A program made the position numbers and the translations under genes. Shown here in pieces: positions 23,671 to 31,010 of a DNA stretch of 43,256 bases. Source of the DNA: Bacillota bacterium. Its GTDB lineage: Bacteria > Bacillota > Bacilli > Bacillales > Cytobacillaceae. Numbering within the stretch: position 1 is the first letter of the stretch; each line of letters begins with the position of its first letter. The notes beneath the pieces were generated by a model. That model saw only the letters and a program-made list of their open reading frames with translations, made no database searches and was not told the DNA's origin. Location of the stretch: assembly GCA_023389895.1 (NCBI GenBank), contig JAEWDX010000151.1:1-43256 (forward strand), given 5' to 3'.

Positions 23671-24624
23671 TTATTCCAACGCTAAATTATTTTCATTTTG
23701 CTCTGATAAAAACTCAGATAAAGCTTGTTTATTTTTATCGAAATCAATTGAGAGAACCTCCCCCACGTTAACACGTTCATTCACATATGAATTATTAAGA
23801 GGAATTCTTAAAGTCTCCACCTGCTTAGATTTCCCCGTAATCAACCCTTTTCCAATTGAAAGAATTGTACTAGTATCAACATTTGTATCAATGTATGGGT
23901 CGGCAGCTCCAAGTAATTTAGGAAGATTAACAATACTATTAAAGCTAACAGCTTCTTCCTTAAGCTTTGATAGAACTTCTTGCTGGCGTTCTACACGTCC
24001 GAAATCACTTAAGCGGTCGTGGCGAAAACGAACATATCCAAGCAATTCATTTCCGTGTAAAGTTTGCTTCCCTGGATACAATGTCATCCCAATTCCATAT
24101 GACATTTCATATGGGATGTCAACCTCTATCCCGTTAGGAGCTACAATATCGACGAGCTTTGAAAAACCATTAAAATCAACAACAGCATAGTAATTGATGT
24201 CAACATCAAAATTTTCCTTAATCGTTTTTCTTACGAGCTCCGGACCGCCTAGCGCAAAAGCAGCATTTAATTTATATTTTCCGTAATCAGGAATAGCAAC
24301 ATATATATCTCTCATTAAGGAAGCAATTTTCATAGAATGAGATTTTTGATTATAGTGTGCAATCATTAACGTATCAGATTGCCCATTTTCTTCACCTCTC
24401 GTGTCAGTACCGATTAAGAGGATATTAACTTCTCCTAATTCCGGCTCCGGACCTTCGAACGCCTCAAAGGTTGCACCGTCATCCTTGTAAAGCCCATCTT
24501 CTGCCATAGATTGTCCTATCTTATATTGATAAACACTATAGGAAACTACCATTATTATTATTAATGAAAATATTAATAGGAGATTTCTTGCCAATTTGCT
24601 TTTTTTCGCCTTACTTCTTTCCAT
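23671..24624 (-). CDS. LCP (LytR-CpsA-Psr) family cell wall polymer ligase
   Basis: LCP enzymes transfer teichoic acid or other polymers from undecaprenyl carriers to peptidoglycan outside the membrane. The protein of 317 residues has an N-terminal basic stretch, one membrane helix (about residues 16-34) and an extracellular LCP domain: VNILLIGTDTRGEENGQSDTLMIAHYN, MKIASLMRDIYVAIPDYGKYKLNAAFALGG, and the polyprenyl-phosphate binding arginines in YVRFRHDRLSDFGRVERQQEVL. The ATG at 24624 (MERSKAKK) is used; upstream TTG, GTG and ATG codons in frame are possible and no ribosome binding site is strong. It resembles the TagT/TagU/TagV group; which one is not resolved. Confidence 0.9.
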   Translation of the reverse strand: MERSKAKKSKLARNLLLIFSLIIIMVVSYSVYQYKIGQSMAEDGLYKDDGATFEAFEGPEPELGEVNILLIGTDTRGEENGQSDTLMIAHYNQKSHSMKIASLMRDIYVAIPDYGKYKLNAAFALGGPELVRKTIKENFDVDINYYAVVDFNGFSKLVDIVAPNGIEVDIPYEMSYGIGMTLYPGKQTLHGNELLGYVRFRHDRLSDFGRVERQQEVLSKLKEEAVSFNSIVNLPKLLGAADPYIDTNVDTSTILSIGKGLITGKSKQVETLRIPLNNSYVNERVNVGEVLSIDFDKNKQALSEFLSEQNENNLALE

Positions 24625-24712
24625 GCATAACATCACCAATCACTTAAATTATCACCTTGCTGCAAAACATTATTCGGTCTAATTCTTTTTTATAGTAAAC
24701 TTTTGATCATAT

Positions 24713-25083
24713 AAAGTGAAACTCAATCAGTGGGGTTTTCCGAAGTACAGGATGTGCTAGTGCAGACGTTGCGACAGGACATCGCGTACTTAGTCTGCCT
24801 TCATCCCCCACTGATTGTTAGTTGAACCAATCACGCTCAAAACGCCACGTCCTCCCAAAACTACCGTTTAGGTCGTGCGATGAATCGCTGCCGATGCTTT
24901 CCTTGTCCTGTGGCTTCGCCTGACTAGGACATTTACGGGCTTGTTTGATCCCCCACTTGGAATTTTTCGTTTCCCTTAAACTTCTTGAAGTGAGGGTCTT
25001 ACGACATACAGGACGTATTAGTGCCGACGTTGCCACAGGACGTGGCATTCTTAGTCGGCCAGCCCGTTAATGCGGGATAAATT
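24713..25083. repeat. Large composite hairpin repeat
   Basis: About 370 bases made of inverted blocks: TTTATCCCGCATTAACGGGC on the right, GTGAAACTCAATCAGTGGGG on the left, two copies of an ACAGGA(T/C)GT(G/A)(C/T)TAGTGC block (near 24742 and 25012), CCACGTCCTCCCAAA, GGTCGTGCGATGAATCGC and CTTCCTTGTCCTGTGGC. The same blocks recur at 2479-2640 and in shorter form at 7866-7925 and 41756-41790. Open frames within it are not believable genes. No transposase is present, so it would be a non-autonomous repeat. Confidence 0.75.
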
Positions 25084-25398
25084 TGAGGAGATTTTCTTTT
25101 CGTTTCTCCATTTTCAATTCTCCTTTCTTAATGGAAATCGATAAGGATAAAATAACAATATCTCGGCGTTGACAATTTGTCAACACCTTAAGAAGGCGAA
25201 TAAGCTTAATAAATACTTAAAGTAAATCGAAACAAATATAATGCCCTTATATACATTTGAAAACTATTACAAACTAGAGCAAAATAAAAAAGCCGTCAAA
25301 TAAGATGACTTTTTCCTTTACCTATTATTTAGTATTTACGGCTATCTGCAGTACGTACCGAAAAGTGCGTTTTTTTATAATTCGGGCTTACAAAAGAA
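25084..25398. other. Intergenic stretch without a recognised gene
   Basis: An AT-rich stretch between the composite repeat and a hairpin. It contains a short imperfect hairpin near 25143-25190 and the piece GTACGTACCGAAAAGTGCG near 25352. I see no convincing gene or regulatory site; a plus-strand frame in 25305-25532 lacks a ribosome binding site and family features. Confidence 0.5.
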
Positions 25399-25426
25399 CC
25401 GCTCAAGGATTTTTTCCCTCGAGCGG
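25399..25426 (-). terminator. Terminator-like hairpin after a possible gene remnant
   Basis: CCGCTCAAGG (25399-25408) and CCTCGAGCGG (25417-25426) form a 10-bp stem with one mismatch and an eight-base loop, followed on the minus strand by TTCTTTTG. It lies about 35 bases after the stop of the remnant at 25445-25540. Confidence 0.5.
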
Positions 25427-25444
25427 CGGCCAATATTGCCACTT

Positions 25445-25540
25445 ATATCTCTATATCAATCTCAACGCTAGAGTTGAATTCTACGGTCACCTTATCATCG
25501 ACGATATTTTTAAAAACGAATACAAAAAATAATCTAATTT
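25445..25540 (-). pseudogene. Possible 3' remnant of an unknown gene
   Basis: On the minus strand a frame without a start codon reads FVFKNIVDDKVTVEFNSSVE, then IDIEI and a stop near 25449, then the hairpin described at 25399-25426. The alternating hydrophobic and charged pattern is protein-like, but only about 30 codons are open, so chance is not excluded. Together with the orphan frame at 29717-29992 it flanks the siderophore operon. Confidence 0.25.
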
Positions 25541-25606
25541 TCTATTAGGTTTCTTGGACATGCTCATTTTTTTGAGATGCTTCTCTTTTTTTATTTAATT
25601 TTATAA

Positions 25607-26359
25607 CTAATAAATGGCTATTGGCCCATAAGGACCATCGATAATTTCTATTTTCGTTTCAAAAATTTCCGTCAAAACTTCTGGGTCCATAACCTCTTCT
25701 ACTGTTCCAAAAGCGGCAATTTGTCCATCTTTCATAGCACAAATTCTATCAGAATATTTTGCTGCAAAATTTATATCATGCATAACAGTCAGAATTGTTC
25801 TTCCAAATTCATTAGCAGCATGCCTCAAATGCGCCATCATTTGAACAGAACGCGCAACATCAAGATTGTTCAGAGGCTCGTCCAAAAGTACATATTCAGT
25901 CTCTTGGCACAAAACCATTGCTACATATGCCCTTTGCCTTTGACCACCAGAAAGCTCATCTAAATATCTATTTTCCAGATCAGTCAAGTCTAAAAAATCG
26001 ATATATTTAGAAATAATAGCCTCATCCTCTTTAGTTAATCTTCCCTTTGAATAAGGAAAACGTCCAAATCCAGCTAGTTGTCTAACAGTTAGCTTCGTTA
26101 CAAAATGATTTTCTTGTCGCAAAATAGTCAAAATTTTTGCTAAGTCTTCTGATTTAGATTTAGAAACATCCATATTTGCTACCTTAATTTGGCCTTCATC
26201 CATATCCAAAAGTCTTCCGATCATCAAAAGTGTCGTAGACTTTCCAGCACCATTTGGTCCAATTAAAGAAGTAAGACCAGCTTTTGGTATATTAATATTC
26301 AAAGGTCCTATTTTTACCTCATCAGTATATGACTTTCTAACATTATCAATCTTTATCAT
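25607..26359 (-). CDS. Siderophore ABC transporter ATPase (FatE/YclP type)
   Basis: A 250-residue ATPase of the iron-siderophore class. Walker A is GPNGAGKSTTL (residues about 34-44), the Q-loop is ILRQENHF, the signature LSGGQRQRAYVAM, Walker B YVLLDEPLNNLD and the switch histidine VMHDINFAAKYSD. The stretch LAGFGRFPYSKGRLTKED closely resembles YclP of the petrobactin transporter of Bacillus subtilis and FatE-type proteins. It overlaps the preceding permease gene by four bases (ATGA), so it is the last gene of the operon. The likely substrate is a catecholate or mixed siderophore, by family only. Confidence 0.92.
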   Translation of the reverse strand: MIKIDNVRKSYTDEVKIGPLNINIPKAGLTSLIGPNGAGKSTTLLMIGRLLDMDEGQIKVANMDVSKSKSEDLAKILTILRQENHFVTKLTVRQLAGFGRFPYSKGRLTKEDEAIISKYIDFLDLTDLENRYLDELSGGQRQRAYVAMVLCQETEYVLLDEPLNNLDVARSVQMMAHLRHAANEFGRTILTVMHDINFAAKYSDRICAMKDGQIAAFGTVEEVMDPEVLTEIFETKIEIIDGPYGPIAIY

Positions 26360-27420
26360 AAAGCCCTCTTCCTTAAAATTACAATTAAAAATGTTATTCC
26401 ACCAAACAGTTCGATAATAACTGAAACTACACCTTGAGCATTGAATACATGATACATAAAAAAGTATGCACCCGTTATTATCAAAAATCCGATAGCAAAA
26501 GCCATTGGAAAAATATATTTGTGATCATAAGTTGGCGCCGCTAAATAACTCAAAGTTGCAACTAAAAATCCATAGAAAGTAAGTGGTCCAACTAAAGCCG
26601 TTGAAATGGACATCAAAATAGAAACTAATACAAGAGCATAAATTACGCCAAATTTATGATTAACTCCCAAAGAAGGGGAGACATCCTTCCCAAGTGACAA
26701 TACATTTAATTTCTTGGAATAAGCAAAAAGAAGGAATGCTACAATTATTACAATTGGAATTGCAATAGGAAAATAGCCAGCATCCGCATTATTGACAGAA
26801 GCAAACAATCTTGCCTGTAAAATATCAAACTCAGACGGCGCAAGAAGTCTTCTCATAAAAGATGATAATGACCTCAGCCCTATTCCAATAATAATTCCAA
26901 CTAAAAGCATAATTTGTAAATTTCCATACTTTCCAGAAAGCAACCATCCATAAAGTAGCAAACATAGCAAGACCATAAGAACAACTTGAAATACGAATGA
27001 TCCAACACCAGTAAAACTTATAAATGCACCAATACCAAAGAAAAACATTGTACTAGTATGAATTGCTGAGTAAAGTGCTTCAAAACCTAAAAGTGAAGGG
27101 GTTATAATCCTATTATTCGTAATCGATTGGAAAGCAACGGTCGCCAAACTCTGACAAATTGCCGCAATAATCATTGCACCAATAGCTACCAGCCTTCTTT
27201 TAACAACTGGGATAAAAGAAGGGGAATCTACTGGAACTGGATTGTTATAAACCAAAAGTCCATACGAAGAAAGAATGCCCAAAGCAATCAATGTTATCAG
27301 CAAAATCCAATAACGTTTTTCTTCTTTCTTAGAACGAAAAGCTCTAGCTGATCTATTTTTATTATGAAGGCTAGGATTGATTTTGACATTTTCTTTATTA
27401 CTATATTCTAATGTGCTCAT
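26356..27420 (-). CDS. Siderophore ABC transporter permease (FatC/YclO type)
   Basis: A 354-residue FecCD-family permease with about nine helices after a long basic N-terminal region of about 35 residues (LHNKNRSARAFRSKKEEKR). Family features are GAMIIAAICQSLATVAFQSITNNRIITPSLLGFEALYSAI, the coupling segment SLGKDVSPSLGVNHK, and PLTFYGFLVATLSYLAAPTYDHKY. It overlaps both neighbours by four bases, showing translational coupling. It pairs with the permease encoded just upstream as a heterodimer, as in YclN/YclO. The ATG start has GGAGG-like AAAGGAGG immediately upstream in the end of the preceding gene. Confidence 0.92.
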   Translation of the reverse strand: MSTLEYSNKENVKINPSLHNKNRSARAFRSKKEEKRYWILLITLIALGILSSYGLLVYNNPVPVDSPSFIPVVKRRLVAIGAMIIAAICQSLATVAFQSITNNRIITPSLLGFEALYSAIHTSTMFFFGIGAFISFTGVGSFVFQVVLMVLLCLLLYGWLLSGKYGNLQIMLLVGIIIGIGLRSLSSFMRRLLAPSEFDILQARLFASVNNADAGYFPIAIPIVIIVAFLLFAYSKKLNVLSLGKDVSPSLGVNHKFGVIYALVLVSILMSISTALVGPLTFYGFLVATLSYLAAPTYDHKYIFPMAFAIGFLIITGAYFFMYHVFNAQGVVSVIIELFGGITFLIVILRKRAL

Positions 27421-28430
27421 CTTAGCCTCCTTTGTCTCAATAAAATAACAATAAATACGACTGCTCCCACTGTTCCAAGTATTAAAGAGACAGGTACTTC
27501 AAAAGGCATAATAACTGTTCGAGAAATTATGTCACAAACAGTTATAGTACCCATTCCTAACACACATACCCAAGGCAAATTACTCCTCAGATCATCTCCT
27601 CTATACATTGAAACAATATTTGGTACAATTAAACCTAAAAAAGGTAAATTTCCGATAACAGCTGCAACAATACCAACTGCTAGAGAAATAAGACCAGTAC
27701 CAAGAAGAACGATCCTATTATAATTTACTCCCAGACTTTTTGAAACATCTTCCCCTAGTCCAGCTAAAGTCAATCGATTAGCATAAATAAAAATAAGAAA
27801 AGTAACGATAATAATGAACCATAAGTATTCATATCTTCCAACTTGAACCGGTGCAAAAGAACCTACAAACCAAGTTTCAATATTTTGCGTCATTTGGAAA
27901 ACGAGGCCAATAAAAGTGGAAACTGCAGAAATAATTGCTCCAAGCATCATCCCAATAATCGGAACAATTAGAGACGAACGAAGTTTAACCCTTCTTAAAA
28001 ACAAAAAGAAAATCATCGTTCCTATAAAAGAAAAAATGATTGCACCAGTCATTCTTAGAACTAAAGTTGGTGCAGGAAATAATAAATAAACAAGAAGAAG
28101 TCCCAAACCTGACCATTCAATCGTTCCTGTTGTGGTAGGTTCGACTAAACGGTTCTGTGTAATCAGTTGCATTACGAGTCCTGCCATTGACATGGCAGCT
28201 CCAGTAAGCATTAGTGCAGCTGTTCTTGGAACACGAGTTATGAAAAACATTTCCATTCCATCCTCTTGTCCCTGTATATCATAAACTCCAGTAAACAGTG
28301 ATATAATACCTAAAATAATAACAACTATAATCGCTAATATAAAAGGTTTTGTCCATATCTTATTGTGATTATAACGCTGGGGTTGAGAACTCTCAACCCC
28401 GGCAATTTTTTGTATTATATTTTTCGGCAC
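27417..28430 (-). CDS. Siderophore ABC transporter permease (FatD/YclN type)
   Basis: A 337-residue FecCD-family permease. Visible features are RVPRTAALMLTGAAMSMAGLVMQLITQNRLVEPTTTGTIEWSGLG, the coupling region LGEDVSKSLGVNYNR, GNLPFLGLIVPNIVSMYRGDDLR and the C-terminal FEVPVSLILGTVGAVVFIVILL. The start is GTG at 28430 with AAAGGAG nine bases before it, 20 bases after the binding protein gene. Near the 5' end the coding strand contains a perfect 10-bp palindrome (28379-28400), which may fold in the mRNA. It forms the channel together with the next permease. Confidence 0.92.
   Translation of the reverse strand: MPKNIIQKIAGVESSQPQRYNHNKIWTKPFILAIIVVIILGIISLFTGVYDIQGQEDGMEMFFITRVPRTAALMLTGAAMSMAGLVMQLITQNRLVEPTTTGTIEWSGLGLLLVYLLFPAPTLVLRMTGAIIFSFIGTMIFFLFLRRVKLRSSLIVPIIGMMLGAIISAVSTFIGLVFQMTQNIETWFVGSFAPVQVGRYEYLWFIIIVTFLIFIYANRLTLAGLGEDVSKSLGVNYNRIVLLGTGLISLAVGIVAAVIGNLPFLGLIVPNIVSMYRGDDLRSNLPWVCVLGMGTITVCDIISRTVIMPFEVPVSLILGTVGAVVFIVILLRQRRLR
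28379..28400. repeat. Perfect palindrome inside the first codons of the FatD-type permease gene
   Basis: GGGGTTGAGA and TCTCAACCCC are perfect complements separated by two bases. It lies about 10-17 codons into the gene. It may be a chance feature or an RNA hairpin that affects expression. Confidence 0.5.
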
Positions 28431-28449
28431 TACGTTATACTCCTTTATA

Positions 28450-29478
28450 CTACTTGGCTAAAGTACTTGCAAGATTTTCAAATAACTCTAGGTAAGTTTC
28501 TATTGATTCATTTGTGTAAGTGTCATCTGGTGCATAAACGATCTTTCCTCCAGAAACAGCAGTTGTGTTTTGAAGAGCAGGTGAATTATCGATAACATCC
28601 TTAGCAGGAGTTGCATCCTCTGAAGAAGATACTGCCGCATCACGATCTAGTACGAAGATCCAATCAGGATTACTTTGTGCAATAGCTTCAACAGAAATAT
28701 CATCACCTTTGTGATCTGAAGAAGACTTGTCAACTTCTAATGCTGGAACCCATCCAAAAATTTCATACATTGGTCCCCAAACACGTCCAGAAAGAGGAGC
28801 TGAAAAACCAATATCTCCACCAGAAACTACAACACTCATAATTGTATCCGTTCCATTATATGCAGACTTAGCTTTTTCAATAACTTGATCAAAATCAGCT
28901 ATCAATTGTTTTGCCTCTTCATTTTTATCAAAAATTTTCCCCAAAGAGATTGTAGAATCCTTAAGTCCATTTACTAAGTTTTCTCCAGGTGTATTAGCTT
29001 CTGCAGAAACATCAAAATTAAGATCAATAACAGCTGCATTTGGCACTAATTTTTTTATATCTTCATAAAAGCCAGCAAATCTTTGACCGACAATTACAAG
29101 TTCAGGGTCTACAGCTGCTATAATTTCAAGATTTGGTTCACGATGATTTCCAATATCTTGAACTGAATCATCACTTACATATGGTGAATCCGCAGGCATT
29201 ACAGGCTTTGGAGCAGCCGCTAATTCAATTTCCCAATTAGCTAAAGTTTCAAAAGTTCTACTATCTAAAGAAATTACATTCTTTGGATTTATAGGAACAG
29301 TAACAGTTCCATGAGCATCAGTAATTTCAACCGTTGTAGCTACCTCAGGCTCAGCAGTTTCTTCACTTCCCGTAGTTTCAGTTTCAGCAGTTTCATTACT
29401 CGAATTTGAGCAAGCTGCCAACATCAAAGCAAAAATTGCCATAATGACAGTTAATTTTAAAAATTTAAATTTCCCCAT
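28450..29478 (-). CDS. Siderophore-binding lipoprotein (FatB/YclQ/CeuE type)
   Basis: A 342-residue binding lipoprotein. The signal peptide ends in LAAC with Cys23, followed by a long threonine- and glutamate-rich linker (ETAETETTGSEETAEPE). The mature fold shows PKNVISLDSRTFETLANWEIELAAAPK, DIGNHREPNLEIIAAVDPELVIVGQRFAGFYEDI, SLGKIFDKNEEAKQL, and NPDWIFVLDRDAA near the C-terminus, typical of the FatB/YclQ/CeuE class III proteins for catecholate-type siderophores. The ATG at 29478 has AGAGAGG upstream. It is the first gene of the operon and follows a promoter with a Fur box. Confidence 0.92.
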   Translation of the reverse strand: MGKFKFLKLTVIMAIFALMLAACSNSSNETAETETTGSEETAEPEVATTVEITDAHGTVTVPINPKNVISLDSRTFETLANWEIELAAAPKPVMPADSPYVSDDSVQDIGNHREPNLEIIAAVDPELVIVGQRFAGFYEDIKKLVPNAAVIDLNFDVSAEANTPGENLVNGLKDSTISLGKIFDKNEEAKQLIADFDQVIEKAKSAYNGTDTIMSVVVSGGDIGFSAPLSGRVWGPMYEIFGWVPALEVDKSSSDHKGDDISVEAIAQSNPDWIFVLDRDAAVSSSEDATPAKDVIDNSPALQNTTAVSGGKIVYAPDDTYTNESIETYLELFENLASTLAK

Positions 29479-29626
29479 TTCTTATACCTCTCTCCTTATG
29501 TATAAACTTTATAGACAAACAGATTATTAAATTAATAAAATTAATATCTATGCTATATTTTTATGCGCGATTTAAATAATAGTTATCTCAATTTCACATA
29601 GTGCACAGCGACAACACAAAAGCATT

Positions 29627-29645
29627 GATATTGATTATCAATTTC
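29627..29645 (-). promoter_or_regulatory. Fur box controlling the siderophore transporter operon
   Basis: GATATTGATTATCAATTTC matches the classic 19-bp Fur consensus at 16 of 19 positions and contains TTGATnATCAA-like symmetry. It lies just downstream of the promoter at 29659-29686 and about 150 bases before the binding protein gene. Confidence 0.85.
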
Positions 29646-29658
29646 AATAACCTACTCA

Positions 29659-29686
29659 AGTATACCAAATCAAAAAACACTGTCAA
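29659..29686 (-). promoter_or_regulatory. Sigma-A promoter of the siderophore transporter operon
   Basis: On the minus strand TTGACA (29681-29686) and TATACT (29659-29664) are separated by 16 bases. The -35 box is a perfect consensus. The Fur box follows at the expected transcription start, where Fur-Fe would block it. Confidence 0.85.
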
Positions 29687-29716
29687 CTACTTTTTGATAT
29701 CTTTAATTTTTTAAAC

Positions 29717-29992
29717 TTAGGAGTATAGCCTACACTTGTCTATATTTTTATATTCATACTGGGAAGAAATCTTCCTCCGAAGATACTCGCACTTCAAGCT
29801 TATACTGCTACCTGCCTCAAACCTTGAATCTTCTCTATCACCTGAAGCTAATGGTGCATCTCTTATATCCACGTCTAAATTCCATATTTGAAACTCCATT
29901 TTTCCATCTGATGTCGTTTTTATATGATATCCGCTACTTTGATTTAACCCAAAAATTATAATCTCAGTAATTTGGGAATTCTTCAAAGTCAT
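29717..29992 (-). CDS. Orphan open frame of unknown origin, possibly a gene fragment
   Basis: A 91-codon frame reading MTLKNSQITEIIIFGLNQSS, then GYHIKTTSDGKMEFQIWNLD, then VDIRDAPLASGDREDSRFEA. The first 65 residues look like real protein; the tail (LRRKISSQYEYKNIDKCRLYS) looks like non-coding read-through. Directly upstream the same frame reads FIMEFVKGDQGDISLW before a TAG that touches the ATG, so a stop may have split a longer gene. No good ribosome binding site lies at the ATG; the AAGGGGAT nearby serves a different, very short frame. I do not recognise the family. It lies between the terminator of the ykf operon and the siderophore promoter. Confidence 0.35.
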   Translation of the reverse strand: MTLKNSQITEIIIFGLNQSSGYHIKTTSDGKMEFQIWNLDVDIRDAPLASGDREDSRFEAGSSISLKCEYLRRKISSQYEYKNIDKCRLYS

Positions 29993-30095
29993 CTACCATA
30001 GGCTGATATCCCCTTGATCACCCTTCACGAACTCCATGATAAAAACTTGGTTAATTGTTACTTGTAAAAAAAGTATTTGACATTGTACACTTAAC

Positions 30096-30136
30096 AAAAA
30101 AAAGCTGTTCGATAAGAGTTTCTTATCAAATAGCTT
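30096..30136 (-). terminator. Terminator of the dpp-ykf operon
   Basis: AAGCTGTTCGATAAGA (30102-30117) pairs with TCTTATCAAATAGCTT (30121-30136), two mismatches, three-base loop, followed on the minus strand by a run of eight T. It lies about 85 bases after the serine hydrolase gene. Confidence 0.9.
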
Positions 30137-30220
30137 GGATTTATTTTTTGCTCAATATTTGAAGATAGCAAGCTTCTTGTCGCATCTATTTTCACATATT
30201 CAATAGAATGCAATCAAAGG

Positions 30221-31009
30221 CTAGTTTCCTTTTTTAATATAGTCTGAGATTAAATTTCCAATGTTTGACAGTATTTGCTGACCTGCTGACTGATATGGAA
30301 GCCGATCCATTAATACCGCTGCGTAGATCACTTCGTCTTTATAACGAAATTGTGCACAATCATGTTCAACCCCTGGTAAACCGCCCGTTTTATTCGCAAC
30401 AATCATCTGCTCATCACTAATTGTCGCGGCAAGCTTATCTTTAAATTGCTGCCTTTCCATCATTCGTAATGATTGTTCAGTACTTTCGATAGTTAAATAT
30501 TCTTGTCCGGCTATCGCCTTCAAGCATGTAATCATATCATTTGCTGTCGTATAATTATCGACACCATTTTTCAATGCCTGGAAATCCATCATTTTCCGAT
30601 TAAGTCGACTATTTTCCATCCCGATGAGCTGCATGCATTTATTTACTTGCTCCATCCCTAGCCGTTCAATTAATAAATTTGTCGCAATATTATCTGAAAC
30701 AATGATCATTAAAGTCATTAAATCAATGATTTTCAAATCGATGTCTGAAGATAATGCTTGGATGACACCTGTTCCTTCTACTCTATCAGCCTGTGAGATG
30801 GAAATAGATTCATGTAAATCGAGCAGCCCCCTATCAGATTGACGAAATCCTTCAATTAAAATTGGAAGTTTAATCAAGCTTGCTGAGGAAAATATTTCTT
30901 CTGAATTGATTTCAATCGTTCCATCTTTGCTTGCAATGACAAGACCAACTCTACCTTTACAGGCATCTACTAGCTTTAGAACTTCTCTTTTTAATGTCGA
31001 GAATCTCAT
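30221..31009 (-). CDS. Class A beta-lactamase-like serine hydrolase
   Basis: A 262-residue member of the penicillin-binding/beta-lactamase superfamily. The catalytic triad motifs are SLIK (Ser44, Lys47), SDN (105-107) and KTG (207-209). The usual class A ExxLN omega-loop motif is not obvious, and there is no signal peptide, so it is likely cytoplasmic and not a resistance enzyme. The ATG at 31009 follows ykfD by one base, so it is the last gene of the dpp-ykf operon. In that setting a role in cleaving imported murein peptides or D-amino acid derivatives is reasonable, but this is inference. The B. subtilis operon as I know it ends with ykfD, without this gene. Confidence 0.85.
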   Translation of the reverse strand: MRFSTLKREVLKLVDACKGRVGLVIASKDGTIEINSEEIFSSASLIKLPILIEGFRQSDRGLLDLHESISISQADRVEGTGVIQALSSDIDLKIIDLMTLMIIVSDNIATNLLIERLGMEQVNKCMQLIGMENSRLNRKMMDFQALKNGVDNYTTANDMITCLKAIAGQEYLTIESTEQSLRMMERQQFKDKLAATISDEQMIVANKTGGLPGVEHDCAQFRYKDEVIYAAVLMDRLPYQSAGQQILSNIGNLISDYIKKGN

Positions 31010-31010
31010 T

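Noticed and set aside
23612..24190. Plus-strand open frame of 192 codons
   Set aside because: It is the complement of the LCP family gene, which has clear motifs on the minus strand.
24818..25048. Minus-strand open frame of 76 codons
   Set aside because: It lies wholly within the composite hairpin repeat and reads the repeat blocks, so it is a by-product of the repeat.
25305..25532. Plus-strand open frame of 75 codons
   Set aside because: No ribosome binding site and no family features; it overlaps a hairpin and a minus-strand protein-like remnant.
30221..31009. Antibiotic resistance beta-lactamase
   Set aside because: No signal peptide, no clear ExxLN motif, and the position in a peptide catabolic operon argues for a metabolic hydrolase.
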